A stretch of 64,000 nt of DNA from Pectobacterium sp. CFBP8739 (GTDB taxonomy: Bacteria; Pseudomonadota; Gammaproteobacteria; Enterobacterales; Enterobacteriaceae): the NCBI RefSeq assembly GCF_013449375.1, contig NZ_JACDRR010000016.1, positions 1 through 64,000 on the forward strand. Direction: 5' to 3'. The notes under the pieces are model-generated. The model saw nothing but the letters and a program-made list of their open reading frames with translations. It did no database searches and was not told where the DNA came from. This document shows positions 25,012 to 32,767 of this stretch, one piece after another; positions within the stretch are counted from its first letter, which is position 1, and every line of letters begins with the position of its first letter. Position numbers and translations under genes: made by a program.

Positions 25012-26424
25012 ATGCACGATCATCTTCAGAACGATTTTCGCTTTCCCGCGAATTTTTGGTGGGGTAGCGCCAGTTCGGCACCGCAAACGGAAGGCGAAAG
25101 CCTCAACTATGGTAAAAGCGCTACCGTGTGGGACGAATGGTTTGCCACGCAGCCCGGCCGTTTTCACCAGCAGGTTGGGCCGGCAGAGACTTCCACGTTT
25201 TATCAGCACTGGCGTGAAGACATTGCGCTGCTGAAGACGCTGAATCACAACACGTTCCGCACGTCGATCTCGTGGGCGCGACTGATTCCCGATGGCGTCG
25301 GTGAACCGAATCCGCAGGCGGTGGCGTTTTATAATCAGGTCATTGACGAAATGCTGGCGCAGGGCATCACGCCGTTTATCAATCTGTTCCATTTTGATAT
25401 GCCGATGGTGATGCAGCGGCTGGGCGGCTGGGAAAATCGGGCGGTGGTGGTGGCCTATGCGGGCTATGCGGCGACCTGCTTCCGCCTGTTTGGCGACAGG
25501 GTAAAACACTGGTTTACGTTCAATGAGCCGGTGGTGCCGGTGGAAGGTGGGTATCTGTATGATTTCCATTACCCGAATGTGGTGGATTTCAAGCGTGCTG
25601 CGACGGTGGCGTACCATACGATGCTGGCGCATGCGCTGGCGGTGAAGGCATATCGCGAGCAGTATCAGGACGGGGAAATTGGCATTATCCTCAATCTGAC
25701 GCCTTCCTACCCGCGTTCCCAACATCCGGCCGATGTTAAAGCCGCCAATATCGCCGATCTGATGTTTAACCGCAGCTTTCTCGATCCCGCATTGCGAGGC
25801 GAATACCCGCGGGAACTGGTCGATCTATTGCATCGATATGGCCAACTACCGAGCTGCCAGCCTGACGATCGTGCGTTGCTGGCCGATGGGATTGTCGATC
25901 TGCTGGGCATTAACTACTACCAGCCGCGCCGTATTCAGTGCCGCGACAGTCTGGTCAACCCTGATAGTCCGTTTATGCCCGAGTGGTTCTTTTCCAGCTA
26001 TGAAATGCCGGGACGAAAAATGAATCCCTATCGTGGCTGGGAAATTTACGAACCGGGCATCTATGACATTCTGACCAATCTGCGGGTGAATTACGGCAAT
26101 CCGCGCTGCTTTATTTCGGAAAACGGCATGGGGGTGGAGAACGAACAGCGTTTCGATGCCAACGGCCAGATTCAGGACGATTACCGCATCGATTTTGTCC
26201 GCGAGCACCTGAAGTATGTACACAAAGGGATCGCGGAAGGCAGCAACTGCCTCGGCTACCATATGTGGACGTTTATCGATAACTGGTCGTGGTCGAATGC
26301 CTACAAGAATCGCTATGGTTTTGTGCAGCTGGATTTGGCGACGCAAAAACGCACGGTGAAGAAAAGTGGGGAATGGTTCGCGGCGATAGCGGCCGAACAT
26401 GGTTTCCAAGGGTCAACGTTGTAA
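25012..26424 (+). CDS. 6-phospho-beta-glucosidase (glycoside hydrolase family 1)
   Basis: A GH1 enzyme of 470 residues that should cleave beta-glucoside-6-phosphates delivered by the PTS. The substrate-binding start is FWWGSASSAPQTEG. The acid/base Glu172 is in TFNEP and the nucleophile Glu370 is in ISENGMG. No signal peptide, so cytoplasmic. The C-terminal KRTVKKSGEWF stretch, with Lys/Tyr-type phosphate contacts upstream, fits the 6-phospho subgroup. It is the third gene of the PTS operon and ends before a hairpin. Confidence 0.92.
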   Translation: MHDHLQNDFRFPANFWWGSASSAPQTEGESLNYGKSATVWDEWFATQPGRFHQQVGPAETSTFYQHWREDIALLKTLNHNTFRTSISWARLIPDGVGEPNPQAVAFYNQVIDEMLAQGITPFINLFHFDMPMVMQRLGGWENRAVVVAYAGYAATCFRLFGDRVKHWFTFNEPVVPVEGGYLYDFHYPNVVDFKRAATVAYHTMLAHALAVKAYREQYQDGEIGIILNLTPSYPRSQHPADVKAANIADLMFNRSFLDPALRGEYPRELVDLLHRYGQLPSCQPDDRALLADGIVDLLGINYYQPRRIQCRDSLVNPDSPFMPEWFFSSYEMPGRKMNPYRGWEIYEPGIYDILTNLRVNYGNPRCFISENGMGVENEQRFDANGQIQDDYRIDFVREHLKYVHKGIAEGSNCLGYHMWTFIDNWSWSNAYKNRYGFVQLDLATQKRTVKKSGEWFAAIAAEHGFQGSTL

Positions 26425-26437
26425 GTCTATCCACGTC

Positions 26438-26458
26438 GGTGTGGCACTCTGCCACACC
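26438..26458 (+). terminator. Hairpin after the glycosidase gene
   Basis: A perfect 9-bp stem (GGTGTGGCA, TGCCACACC) with a three-base loop 13 bases after the stop. It lacks a T run, so it may be a partial terminator or an mRNA 3'-end stabiliser. Confidence 0.45.
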
Positions 26459-26502
26459 ACATTCATTGCCTTTCCTGCTTTCCCACGAACCCATTTCGCA
26501 TA

Positions 26503-26541
26503 AATAAAAAACCGACTTGCCCTGATGAGGAGGCAAGCCGG
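26503..26541 (-). terminator. Terminator of the second DUF1471 gene
   Basis: Stem GGCAAG-CGG with one mismatch (26532-26541 and 26512-26521), followed on the minus strand by TTTTTTATTTA. It lies about 65 bases beyond the stop codon of the minus-strand gene. Confidence 0.65.
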
Positions 26542-26606
26542 AAAGAGGGTAATACGTGTTGCTTACAGGATAACTAACTGGGATAAAAACTCAGGGTAAA
26601 CAACAA

Positions 26607-26864
26607 TTAGTTGAAGATTACCGCAGAGCCACGCAGCTGATCGTTACCGGTCGCAGACGTGATGGTATAAGCTTTAGCGCCTGCTTTTTCTGCTTTCGCC
26701 GCGAGCTGAGCCTGTAGTGAGCTGAGGTCTTGAGCGGTAGCGGTAACGACGCCCGCTTTCTCCAGATTTTGAGCCTGTGCAGGAGATACATATTCAGCAG
26801 CAGAAGCACCGAAAGTCATGGTAGCGAGAACAACAGCAGCGGCGATGGTTTTTACGTTTTTCAT
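26607..26864 (-). CDS. DUF1471 (BhsA/McbA/YhcN-like) periplasmic protein, copy 2
   Basis: A paralogue of the protein at 18672-18929 with the same length (85 residues) and layout. The signal peptide MKNVKTIAAAVVLATMTFGA ends near AAEYVS, then LEKAGVVTATAQDLSSLQ and ITSATGNDQLRGSAVIFN follow. Both copies share the MKNVK start, the LQAQLA(A/Q)KAEKAGA stretch and the Ser-Ala-Thr-Gly turn. A ribosome-binding site (AAAGGATAAG) precedes the ATG. The upstream region on the right is very AT-rich, which could favour H-NS or stress control. Function is not proven for either copy. Confidence 0.88.
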   Translation of the reverse strand: MKNVKTIAAAVVLATMTFGASAAEYVSPAQAQNLEKAGVVTATAQDLSSLQAQLAAKAEKAGAKAYTITSATGNDQLRGSAVIFN

Positions 26865-27100
26865 GGTGTCTTATCCTTTTCTGATTTGATAGGTGAAAGG
26901 GGGCTGCCCTTTCGATAGGAAGCATGTTACGCCGATGCTAATAAATTAAAAAACGGATGTTATTGAGATAGTCTTTCTATTTTTTTGAATAATATTTATC
27001 GATGTTTTTTGTTTTTTTTAAATTAAAAACAATAAGTTATACATAAAACTGAAATTGATTTACAAAAAATTGACTGATATTGAATAAGTGGGGTTATGTC

Positions 27101-28381
27101 TTGTCTGTTGAGTTTCAACTAACGTTTAATGCTGCTGGTCATCAACTTACCAATATTAATTGCTGGTCATGTGATGGAAACTGGCTGGTTTATGACATAA
27201 GACCCTATGGATCTTCATTCACAGGGCTGACCATTGAGCGCATACACCTGAAAAGCCGGGAAACCGAGGTGATTTATCGGGCGACGGCGGGGGCGCACGT
27301 GGGCGTAGTGACCTGTAGCCCGCAAGAGCCACTACGCTACGTCTTTATCCACGGGCCGGAAAATCCAGACGGCGAGTGGCAGTATGATTTTCACCATCGG
27401 CGTGGAACGATAGTGGCGGACCGCCAGCGCGATGAGGCCATCACGCTCGATGCTTTCTCCATTACGCCGCCTTATCAGGCTGGCGCGCTGCGTGGCGGTA
27501 CGCATGTCCACGTCTTCAGTCCGGATGCCAGCCGCCTGAGCTTTACCTATAACGACCATGTGCTGCATGAGCGCGATCCGGCATTGAACTTGCGCAATGT
27601 GGGCGTGGCTGTGCCACTACAGGCTGTCGCCGTTGAAAAACGCCATCCGCGTGAATATGACGGTAGCCACTATTGTGTGCTGGTCAGCCAAACGACGCCG
27701 CAGCCTCAGCCCGGCAGCGATGAAATCAACCGTGCCTATGAAGAAGGCTGGGTAGGAACGGCCGGCTATATCCAGCAAGATGGCTCGCGGCAGCGCTGGG
27801 CGTTGGCATTTATCGGCGATACGCGTGCGGCGGATGGGACAACGGTGCCGGAGATCTTTATCGTCGATTTGCCGGATGCGCTGGAGGATTACGCCAAAGC
27901 GGGGGAGACGCCTCTGGCAGGAACGGCAACCTCAATGCCTGCACCGCCAGCGGGCGTGCAACAGCGGCGTTTAACCTTTACGCACTCGCGTCGTTATCCT
28001 GGGCTGGTGAATCAGCCGCGCCACTGGCTGCGAGCCTCACCCGACGGCAGCGAGATTGCTTTCCTGATGCGCGATGAGGCGGGTGTGGTGCAGCTGTGGA
28101 CGCTTTCCCCGAATGGCGGTGAGCCAAGGCAGGTCACGCATACGGAATACGGTGTACAGTCTGCCTTTAACTGGCACCCGAGCGGACGTTCTCTGGCGTT
28201 TGTGTGTGACAACAGCATCATGCTGTGTGATGCGCAAAGCGGTGAGCTGGTTCGGCTAACGACAAGGACGGACAGCCCACCCAGTGGGGATGCCGTGGTT
28301 TTTTCACCTGACGGGAAACACATTGCGTATATGCGGGAGATTGACGGCTTTAATCAGCTTTTTGTTGTGGCGATAGCCTAA
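27101..28381 (+). CDS. yidR: YidR, DUF3748 beta-propeller protein
   Basis: A protein of about 426 residues (DUF3748). The C-terminal half has TolB-like propeller repeats: RASPDGSEIAFLMRDEAG, NWHPSGRSLAFVCD and FSPDGKHIAYMRE. The N-terminal part WLVYDIRPYGSSFTGLTIER and WQYDFHHRRG are typical of YidR. Function is unknown in E. coli. I see no signal peptide. The start is unusual: no ATG in frame. TTG at 27101 is preceded by AGTGGGG at seven bases and gives MSVEFQLTFN, matching the family start; another TTG at 27080 is less likely. The order yidR, yidQ, ibpA, ibpB, yidE is the same as in E. coli. Confidence 0.85.
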   Translation: MSVEFQLTFNAAGHQLTNINCWSCDGNWLVYDIRPYGSSFTGLTIERIHLKSRETEVIYRATAGAHVGVVTCSPQEPLRYVFIHGPENPDGEWQYDFHHRRGTIVADRQRDEAITLDAFSITPPYQAGALRGGTHVHVFSPDASRLSFTYNDHVLHERDPALNLRNVGVAVPLQAVAVEKRHPREYDGSHYCVLVSQTTPQPQPGSDEINRAYEEGWVGTAGYIQQDGSRQRWALAFIGDTRAADGTTVPEIFIVDLPDALEDYAKAGETPLAGTATSMPAPPAGVQQRRLTFTHSRRYPGLVNQPRHWLRASPDGSEIAFLMRDEAGVVQLWTLSPNGGEPRQVTHTEYGVQSAFNWHPSGRSLAFVCDNSIMLCDAQSGELVRLTTRTDSPPSGDAVVFSPDGKHIAYMREIDGFNQLFVVAIA

Positions 28382-28414
28382 TCCGTGCGCCGATTCATGG
28401 TGAATGCTGAGCCA

Positions 28415-28807
28415 TCACAGCTGGTTATGAGGCATCGTATTGTTATTAGGTATCGTATTGTTATTAGGCATCGTGGCAAGCTGTGAGCTGGCGGTCTGGT
28501 TTTGCTCTTCGCTGCGTGAAATGCGTTCGCGCGTTGACAGTTTGTTCTTATTGCTACCCGCGCGGTAGTAGTCGTAGGGCAGCAGCAGCGTGTCGGCAAC
28601 CGTCGAGAACGGCAAGTCGATAGCGACCAGCGGCATCATCGCCCAACTGGTGTCGTCGTCACGCAGCATATCCACACTGGCGCGCATACCGGAATAGTAG
28701 CCCTGATCGTTTCCGGTGTGCGTCATCACGCTGGAGCAGCCACTTGTTGCCACCGCGCCGCTACCGGTGATGATGAAAGAGAACAATGCGCTTTTCAGTA
28801 AGGTCAT
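28415..28807 (-). CDS. yidQ: YidQ-like lipoprotein (DUF1375)
   Basis: A 130-residue predicted lipoprotein. The signal peptide ends in a TSGC lipobox (Cys24), and the next residues are SSV, so outer-membrane sorting is expected. The core matches YidQ: GYYSGMRASVDMLRDDDTSW, then PLVAIDLPFSTVADTLLLPYDY. The C-terminal tail is an oddity: NNNTIPNNNTMPHN, encoded by an 18-bp tandem repeat at 28431-28466, and probably strain-variable. It is convergent with yidR and divergent from ibpA. Function is unknown. Confidence 0.85.
   Translation of the reverse strand: MTLLKSALFSFIITGSGAVATSGCSSVMTHTGNDQGYYSGMRASVDMLRDDDTSWAMMPLVAIDLPFSTVADTLLLPYDYYRAGSNKNKLSTRERISRSEEQNQTASSQLATMPNNNTIPNNNTMPHNQL
28431..28473. 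repeat. 18-bp tandem repeat inside the 3' end of yidQ
   Basis: GGCATCGTATTGTTATTA (28431-28448) is repeated with one change at 28449-28466, and a third partial copy follows. The length is a multiple of three, so it extends the Asn/Pro-rich tail of YidQ without frameshift. Confidence 0.8.
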
Positions 28808-28886
28808 ATTACCTGTCCATTAAGAACCTGCTGTCAGAGCGGGTCGCAGCCTAATATTGGTCACTTGAGTCCGTTGTTAGGGGAAA

Positions 28887-28925
28887 CACAGGGGGAGGTT
28901 CCCGCAGGGAGGCCTCACCCCTGTG
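28887..28925. repeat. Palindromic element between yidQ and ibpA
   Basis: CACAGGGG-GAGG (28887-28898) pairs with CCTC-A-CCCCTGTG (28913-28925): a 12-bp stem with a single bulged base. It is strongly GC-rich inside an intergenic region of about 386 bases, like REP/BIME-type palindromes. Copy number elsewhere is unknown. The rest of the yidQ-ibpA gap holds the ibpA promoter and leader. Confidence 0.5.
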
Positions 28926-29053
28926 GCCGCCCCGTGTATCTCGATGCTTAAACGATCGGCACTTGGCCAAATCTGCCTATTTTGAGTGTATGGGATAACG
29001 CCCGCAGTGTGAGTGAATATTGCATGAAACCCAGCGATTTTTCCTTTTTGCCT

Positions 29054-29082
29054 CTTGAAAGTCTGAGGGGGGTCACCATATT
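29054..29082 (+). promoter_or_regulatory. Sigma-32 heat-shock promoter of ibpA
   Basis: CTTGAAA (29054-29060), a 13-base spacer and CACCATAT (29074-29081) match the sigma-32 consensus CTTGAAA / CCCCATNT. Transcription should start near 29088, giving a leader of about 105 nucleotides. Confidence 0.75.
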
Positions 29083-29090
29083 GATAATAA

Positions 29091-29193
29091 GCCGGAAGAA
29101 AACGATACGCCGTCAGGGTATCCGTTCCGGCTGTGAGCCTGTCCTTAGGGAAGGTAACAATAAATCCTCGCTGCATGTTTAGGAGGCTGTTTT
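29091..29193 (+). promoter_or_regulatory. ROSE-like RNA thermometer in the ibpA leader
   Basis: A first hairpin pairs GCCGGAA (29091-29097) with TTCCGGC (29125-29131) and inner GATAC (29104-29108) with GTATC (29118-29122). Just before the gene, TCCTCGCT (29165-29172) can pair with the Shine-Dalgarno AGGAGG (29181-29186). The UCGCU motif opposite the ribosome-binding site is the ROSE hallmark. At high temperature the hairpin should open and allow translation. Confidence 0.7.
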
Positions 29194-29607
29194 ATGCGTA
29201 ACCCCGATTTTTCTCCCCTGTACCGTTCCGCTATTGGTTTTGATCGCCTGTTCAATCTATTAGAAACCGGTCAGACCCAGAGTAACGGCGGCTATCCTCC
29301 CTACAACGTCGAGCTGGTTGACGAGAACCAATACCGTATCGCGATTGCCGTCGCTGGCTTCGCCGAGCAGGAACTGGACATCACGGCGCACGACAACTTG
29401 TTGATTGTAAAAGGCGCCCACGCCGGTGAGCAGGTTGCCCGCAACTACTTGTATCAAGGCATTGCCGAGCGCAATTTCGAACGTAAATTTCAACTGGCCG
29501 AACATATTCAGGTAAAAGGCGCCAATCTGGAAAACGGGCTGTTGTACATCGATCTCGAGCGCATCGTGCCGGAAGCGATGAAGCCGCGCCGGATTGAAAT
29601 CAAGTAA
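29194..29607 (+). CDS. ibpA: Small heat-shock protein IbpA
   Basis: An alpha-crystallin-type holdase chaperone of 137 residues. It binds unfolded proteins in inclusion bodies and hands them to ClpB/DnaK. The N-terminus ([20 protein letters not shown]) is IbpA-specific, the alpha-crystallin domain spans about residues 35-125, and the C-terminal anchoring motif is RRIEIK. Expression should be controlled twice: by a sigma-32 promoter and by a ROSE-like leader. ibpB follows after 165 bases. Confidence 0.96.
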   Translation: MRNPDFSPLYRSAIGFDRLFNLLETGQTQSNGGYPPYNVELVDENQYRIAIAVAGFAEQELDITAHDNLLIVKGAHAGEQVARNYLYQGIAERNFERKFQLAEHIQVKGANLENGLLYIDLERIVPEAMKPRRIEIK

Positions 29608-29739
29608 ATCAACATCACGTTATTTGTACGAATCGCGCATTGCCTGAAAGGGCAGCGACATAAATCAGTATATCGTCTGCCGAATGGGGACGACGCCAGC
29701 CATTGAATCGCGGCTGGCATAAGGTACGCCCGTATGGGC

Positions 29740-29772
29740 ATCTTAATCTCGCTTCTTAGAAGGAGTCATATC
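29740..29772 (+). promoter_or_regulatory. ROSE-like thermometer before ibpB
   Basis: CTTCT (29752-29756) pairs with AGAAG (29758-29762), which overlaps the Shine-Dalgarno AAGGAG (29760-29765). The UCGCU motif precedes it (29748-29752). A similar hairpin controls ibpB in E. coli, where ibpA and ibpB are thermometer-regulated separately. Confidence 0.6.
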
Positions 29773-30225
29773 ATGCGTAACTACGACTTATCACCTTTAC
29801 TGCGTCAGTGGATCGGTTTCGACAAATTAGCCAGCTCAATGCAAGGCAGCCAGGAGCCGATTGATTTTCCTCCGTATAACATCGAGAAGAAAGACGACAA
29901 CCACTACCGCATCACGCTGGCGCTGGCGGGGTTCCGACAGAGCGATCTGGATATCGAAGTAGAAGGCCCTCGCCTGACCGTGAAAGGTTCTCCGGCACCG
30001 ACTCAGAAAGCCGTGGAGTATTTGCATCAGGGGCTGGTGTTTAAGCCTTTCACGCTGAGCTTTACGTTGGCCGAGCATCTGCATGTGTCTGATGCACATT
30101 TTGAAAATGGCCTGCTGCATATCGATCTGGTGCGTGACGTACCGGAAGCCTTGCAGCCCCAGCGTATCGCCATCGGCGGTGGCCGTCCGGTATTGAACCA
30201 GCAGCCCGCTGAAGATGCGTCATAA
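29773..30225 (+). CDS. ibpB: Small heat-shock protein IbpB
   Basis: The IbpA paralogue and co-chaperone, 150 residues, with the start [20 protein letters not shown] and an alpha-crystallin domain. The C-terminal tail [20 protein letters not shown] is longer than in IbpA. The start at 29773 is preceded by AAGGAG; the longest frame would add 13 residues that are part of the leader. It forms mixed aggregates with IbpA and improves substrate release. Confidence 0.95.
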   Translation: MRNYDLSPLLRQWIGFDKLASSMQGSQEPIDFPPYNIEKKDDNHYRITLALAGFRQSDLDIEVEGPRLTVKGSPAPTQKAVEYLHQGLVFKPFTLSFTLAEHLHVSDAHFENGLLHIDLVRDVPEALQPQRIAIGGGRPVLNQQPAEDAS

Positions 30226-30400
30226 CGCGACATCCGCGTCATTAACCTGATGATTTCCCGCGCCCGTCTCATTACGGGCGTGGTTTTGTGTTGCCCGCCA
30301 CGTTTCCTTTTCCAGCATTCTGCCAGAATCAAAACATACTCATTACAGAGTATCGCAGCAGTGGCATTTCCCAATAAAAACGTCCGCAAGGGATACGGGT

Positions 30401-32059
30401 ATGAGTGATATCGCACTTACCGTGAGTATGCTGGCGCTGGTTGCGGTTCTGGGGTTATGGATCGGCAACTGGCGGATTTATGGCGTCGGTTTAGGGATTG
30501 GCGGGGTTCTGTTCGGTGGGATCATCGTCGGGCATGTTGCCCACCAGTATCAAATTCAACTGAATGATGACATGTTGCACGTCATTCAGGAGTTCGGGCT
30601 GATTCTGTTTGTCTATACCATCGGCATTCAGGTCGGGCCGGGTTTCTTTTCCTCTCTGCGCGTGTCTGGCCTACGCCTCAATGCGTTCGCTCTGCTGACG
30701 GTATTACTCGGCTGTGTCGTGACCGTCCTGCTGCATAAACTACTCAATATTCCTTTGCCCATTATTCTCGGTATTTTTTCCGGTGCGGTGACCAATACCC
30801 CGTCGCTGGGCGCGGGTCAGCAGATTCTGACCGATCTCGGTTCGAGCACGGCATTGATTAACCAGATGGGGACGGGCTACGCGATGGCGTATCCGCTGGG
30901 GATCTGCGGCATTTTACTGGTGATGTGGCTGATGCGCGTGCTGTTCCGCGTGGTGGTGGAGAACGAGGCGAAGCAGTTTGAAGTCAGCAACGGTCAGCAT
31001 CATGAACAACTGCACACCATGAATGTGTCGGTGACGAATACCAATCTTCAAGGGCTGGCGATTCAGGATGTGCCGATTCTGAACCGTGACACCATTGTCT
31101 GCTCCCGTTTAAAACGCGGCGATGAGCTAATGGTGCCGTCGCCGCAGACGCTCATCCAACTGGGCGACTATCTGCATTTGGTTGGGGCGAAAAACGATCT
31201 GGAGCAGGCGCGTCTGGTCATTGGTCATGAAGTGGAGGCATCGCTCTCGACGCGTGGCACGGATCTGCACGTTGAACGGGTGGTGGTGACAAATGAGAAG
31301 GTGCTGGGACGCAAGATTCGCGAACTCAACCTGAAACAAAACTACGATGTTGTGATTTCACGCCTGAATCGTGCGGGCGTCGAGCTGGTTGCCAGCAATC
31401 AGGCCAGCCTGCAATTTGGCGATATTTTGAATCTGGTGGGGCGAAAAGCGGCGATCGATGCCGTGGCGGATATCGTGGGAAACGCCCAGCAGAAGCTCCA
31501 GCAGGTACAGATGCTGCCCGTCTTTATCGGCATTGGGCTAGGCGTATTACTGGGCTCTGTGCCGCTGATGATTCCCGGCTTTCCCGTCGCGCTGCGGCTC
31601 GGGCTGGCGGGCGGGCCACTGGTAGTGGCGCTGGTTCTGGGGCGCATCGGCGGTATTGGAAAACTGTACTGGTTTATGCCGCCCAGTGCGAACCTGGCGC
31701 TGCGCGAGCTCGGCATTGTGCTGTTCCTGTCGGTGGTGGGGCTGAAATCCGGCGGCGATTTCATCGATACATTATTGAACGGCGACGGCGTGTGGTGGAT
31801 TGGTTACGGTGCGCTGATTACCATTGTGCCGCTGCTGCTGGTCGGCATACTGGCGCGAGCGCTGGGTAAGATGAACTATCTGACGCTGTGTGGCATGCTG
31901 GCGGGCTCTATGACCGATCCGCCTGCGTTGGCGTTTGCCAATGGACTACACCCGACCAGCGGTGCAGCGGCGTTGTCTTATGCGACGGTTTATCCGCTGG
32001 CGATGTTTCTGCGAATTATGTCACCGCAGCTATTAGCCGTGTTGTTTCTGGCGCTCTAA
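30401..32059 (+). CDS. yidE: YidE, AspT/YidE/YbjL-family transporter
   Basis: A membrane protein of 552 residues. The layout is a five- to six-helix AspT duplication domain at each end and two RCK_C (TrkA-C) domains between (about residues 195-275 and 285-370). Conserved motifs [18 protein letters not shown] near residue 67 and [17 protein letters not shown] near residue 435 show the internal duplication. E. coli YidE is a putative transporter without known substrate. AAGGGA precedes the ATG. It is the last of the conserved yidR-to-yidE cluster; a 700-base non-coding region follows. Confidence 0.93.
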   Translation: MSDIALTVSMLALVAVLGLWIGNWRIYGVGLGIGGVLFGGIIVGHVAHQYQIQLNDDMLHVIQEFGLILFVYTIGIQVGPGFFSSLRVSGLRLNAFALLTVLLGCVVTVLLHKLLNIPLPIILGIFSGAVTNTPSLGAGQQILTDLGSSTALINQMGTGYAMAYPLGICGILLVMWLMRVLFRVVVENEAKQFEVSNGQHHEQLHTMNVSVTNTNLQGLAIQDVPILNRDTIVCSRLKRGDELMVPSPQTLIQLGDYLHLVGAKNDLEQARLVIGHEVEASLSTRGTDLHVERVVVTNEKVLGRKIRELNLKQNYDVVISRLNRAGVELVASNQASLQFGDILNLVGRKAAIDAVADIVGNAQQKLQQVQMLPVFIGIGLGVLLGSVPLMIPGFPVALRLGLAGGPLVVALVLGRIGGIGKLYWFMPPSANLALRELGIVLFLSVVGLKSGGDFIDTLLNGDGVWWIGYGALITIVPLLLVGILARALGKMNYLTLCGMLAGSMTDPPALAFANGLHPTSGAAALSYATVYPLAMFLRIMSPQLLAVLFLAL

Positions 32060-32557
32060 ATGTTATCAGCTGGATAAAAAATACTATTTTTTCGCCGGAA
32101 AATGGCCATTTATTTTTTTATTTATGAAGAGGGGAGTCCCTGAGTAAATAAATAAGGAATGGATAACTCACTGTCTGAAAAAGAATTATATTACCATTAT
32201 TAGCTATAAGGTTTTTTTATCATTATCTTGTTGTTACTTTCGTTAATTTTATGTTTTCTAAATGTCAATTATTATTGAATTTAAACGGTTTTTTATCGGG
32301 AAATTAAAACCGTGATAGTTTCTTAAATAAATTAATGAACCCCTTTAGTAACTAAAGTTACGCTATTTTGACGACGCATTATAATACTATCTCTTCATTA
32401 ATCACTTGATTTGATTAGACGAGATAAGCACCCTGAATCCTTGTTTTCTCGTCTTTTTTTTCCGCAGATGATTCCTGTTGCGTTGTTTTCAGCAGGGTGA
32501 CGAAGGAAGAATAACGAAATACCCACTCCTCCGCACGGGACATCCGTCGTGAATATC
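32060..32557. other. AT-rich intergenic stretch after yidE
   Basis: No gene is supported over about 500 bases. Runs of A/T dominate between 32070 and 32400. The promoter for the DASS transporter may lie here or in the ERIC pair. DcuR-type A/T-rich boxes would be hard to tell from this background. Confidence 0.4.
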
Positions 32558-32610
32558 TCCTGAATAATTCGAGAGCAGCACAAACTCGGCTCGAAGTACG
32601 ACGGGGATAT
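32558..32610. repeat. Short, internally deleted ERIC copy
   Basis: TCCTGAATAATTCGAG at the left and GGCTCGAAGTACGACGGGG at the right are the two ends of an ERIC repeat with most of the middle missing. It directly precedes a full-length copy. Confidence 0.65.
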
Positions 32611-32736
32611 GCCCTAAATAATTCGAGTCGCAGGAAGGCGGCAACTGCACGAATCCCCAGGAGCTTACATCAGTAAGTGACTGGGGTGAGTAAAGGAAGC
32701 CAACGCATATGCGGCTTGAAGTATGACGGGGAATAC
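32611..32736. repeat. Full-length ERIC (IRU) repeat
   Basis: About 126 bases. The core contains GAATCCCCAGGAGCTTACAT and AGTAAGTGACTGGGGTGAG, which correspond to the classical ERIC1R and ERIC2 primer sites. The ends are CCTAAATAATTCGAG and CTTGAAGTATGACGGGG. It lies immediately upstream of the transporter gene and could affect its mRNA. Confidence 0.92.
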
Positions 32737-32767
32737 AGAATCCGTTTTAATGAAGAGTGGTGTTCTT

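Noticed and set aside
27101-28381. Oligogalacturonate lyase (also a propeller protein in pectinolytic bacteria)
   Set aside because: The sequence does not match Ogl; it matches the DUF3748 protein YidR and lies in the yidR-yidQ-ibpAB context.
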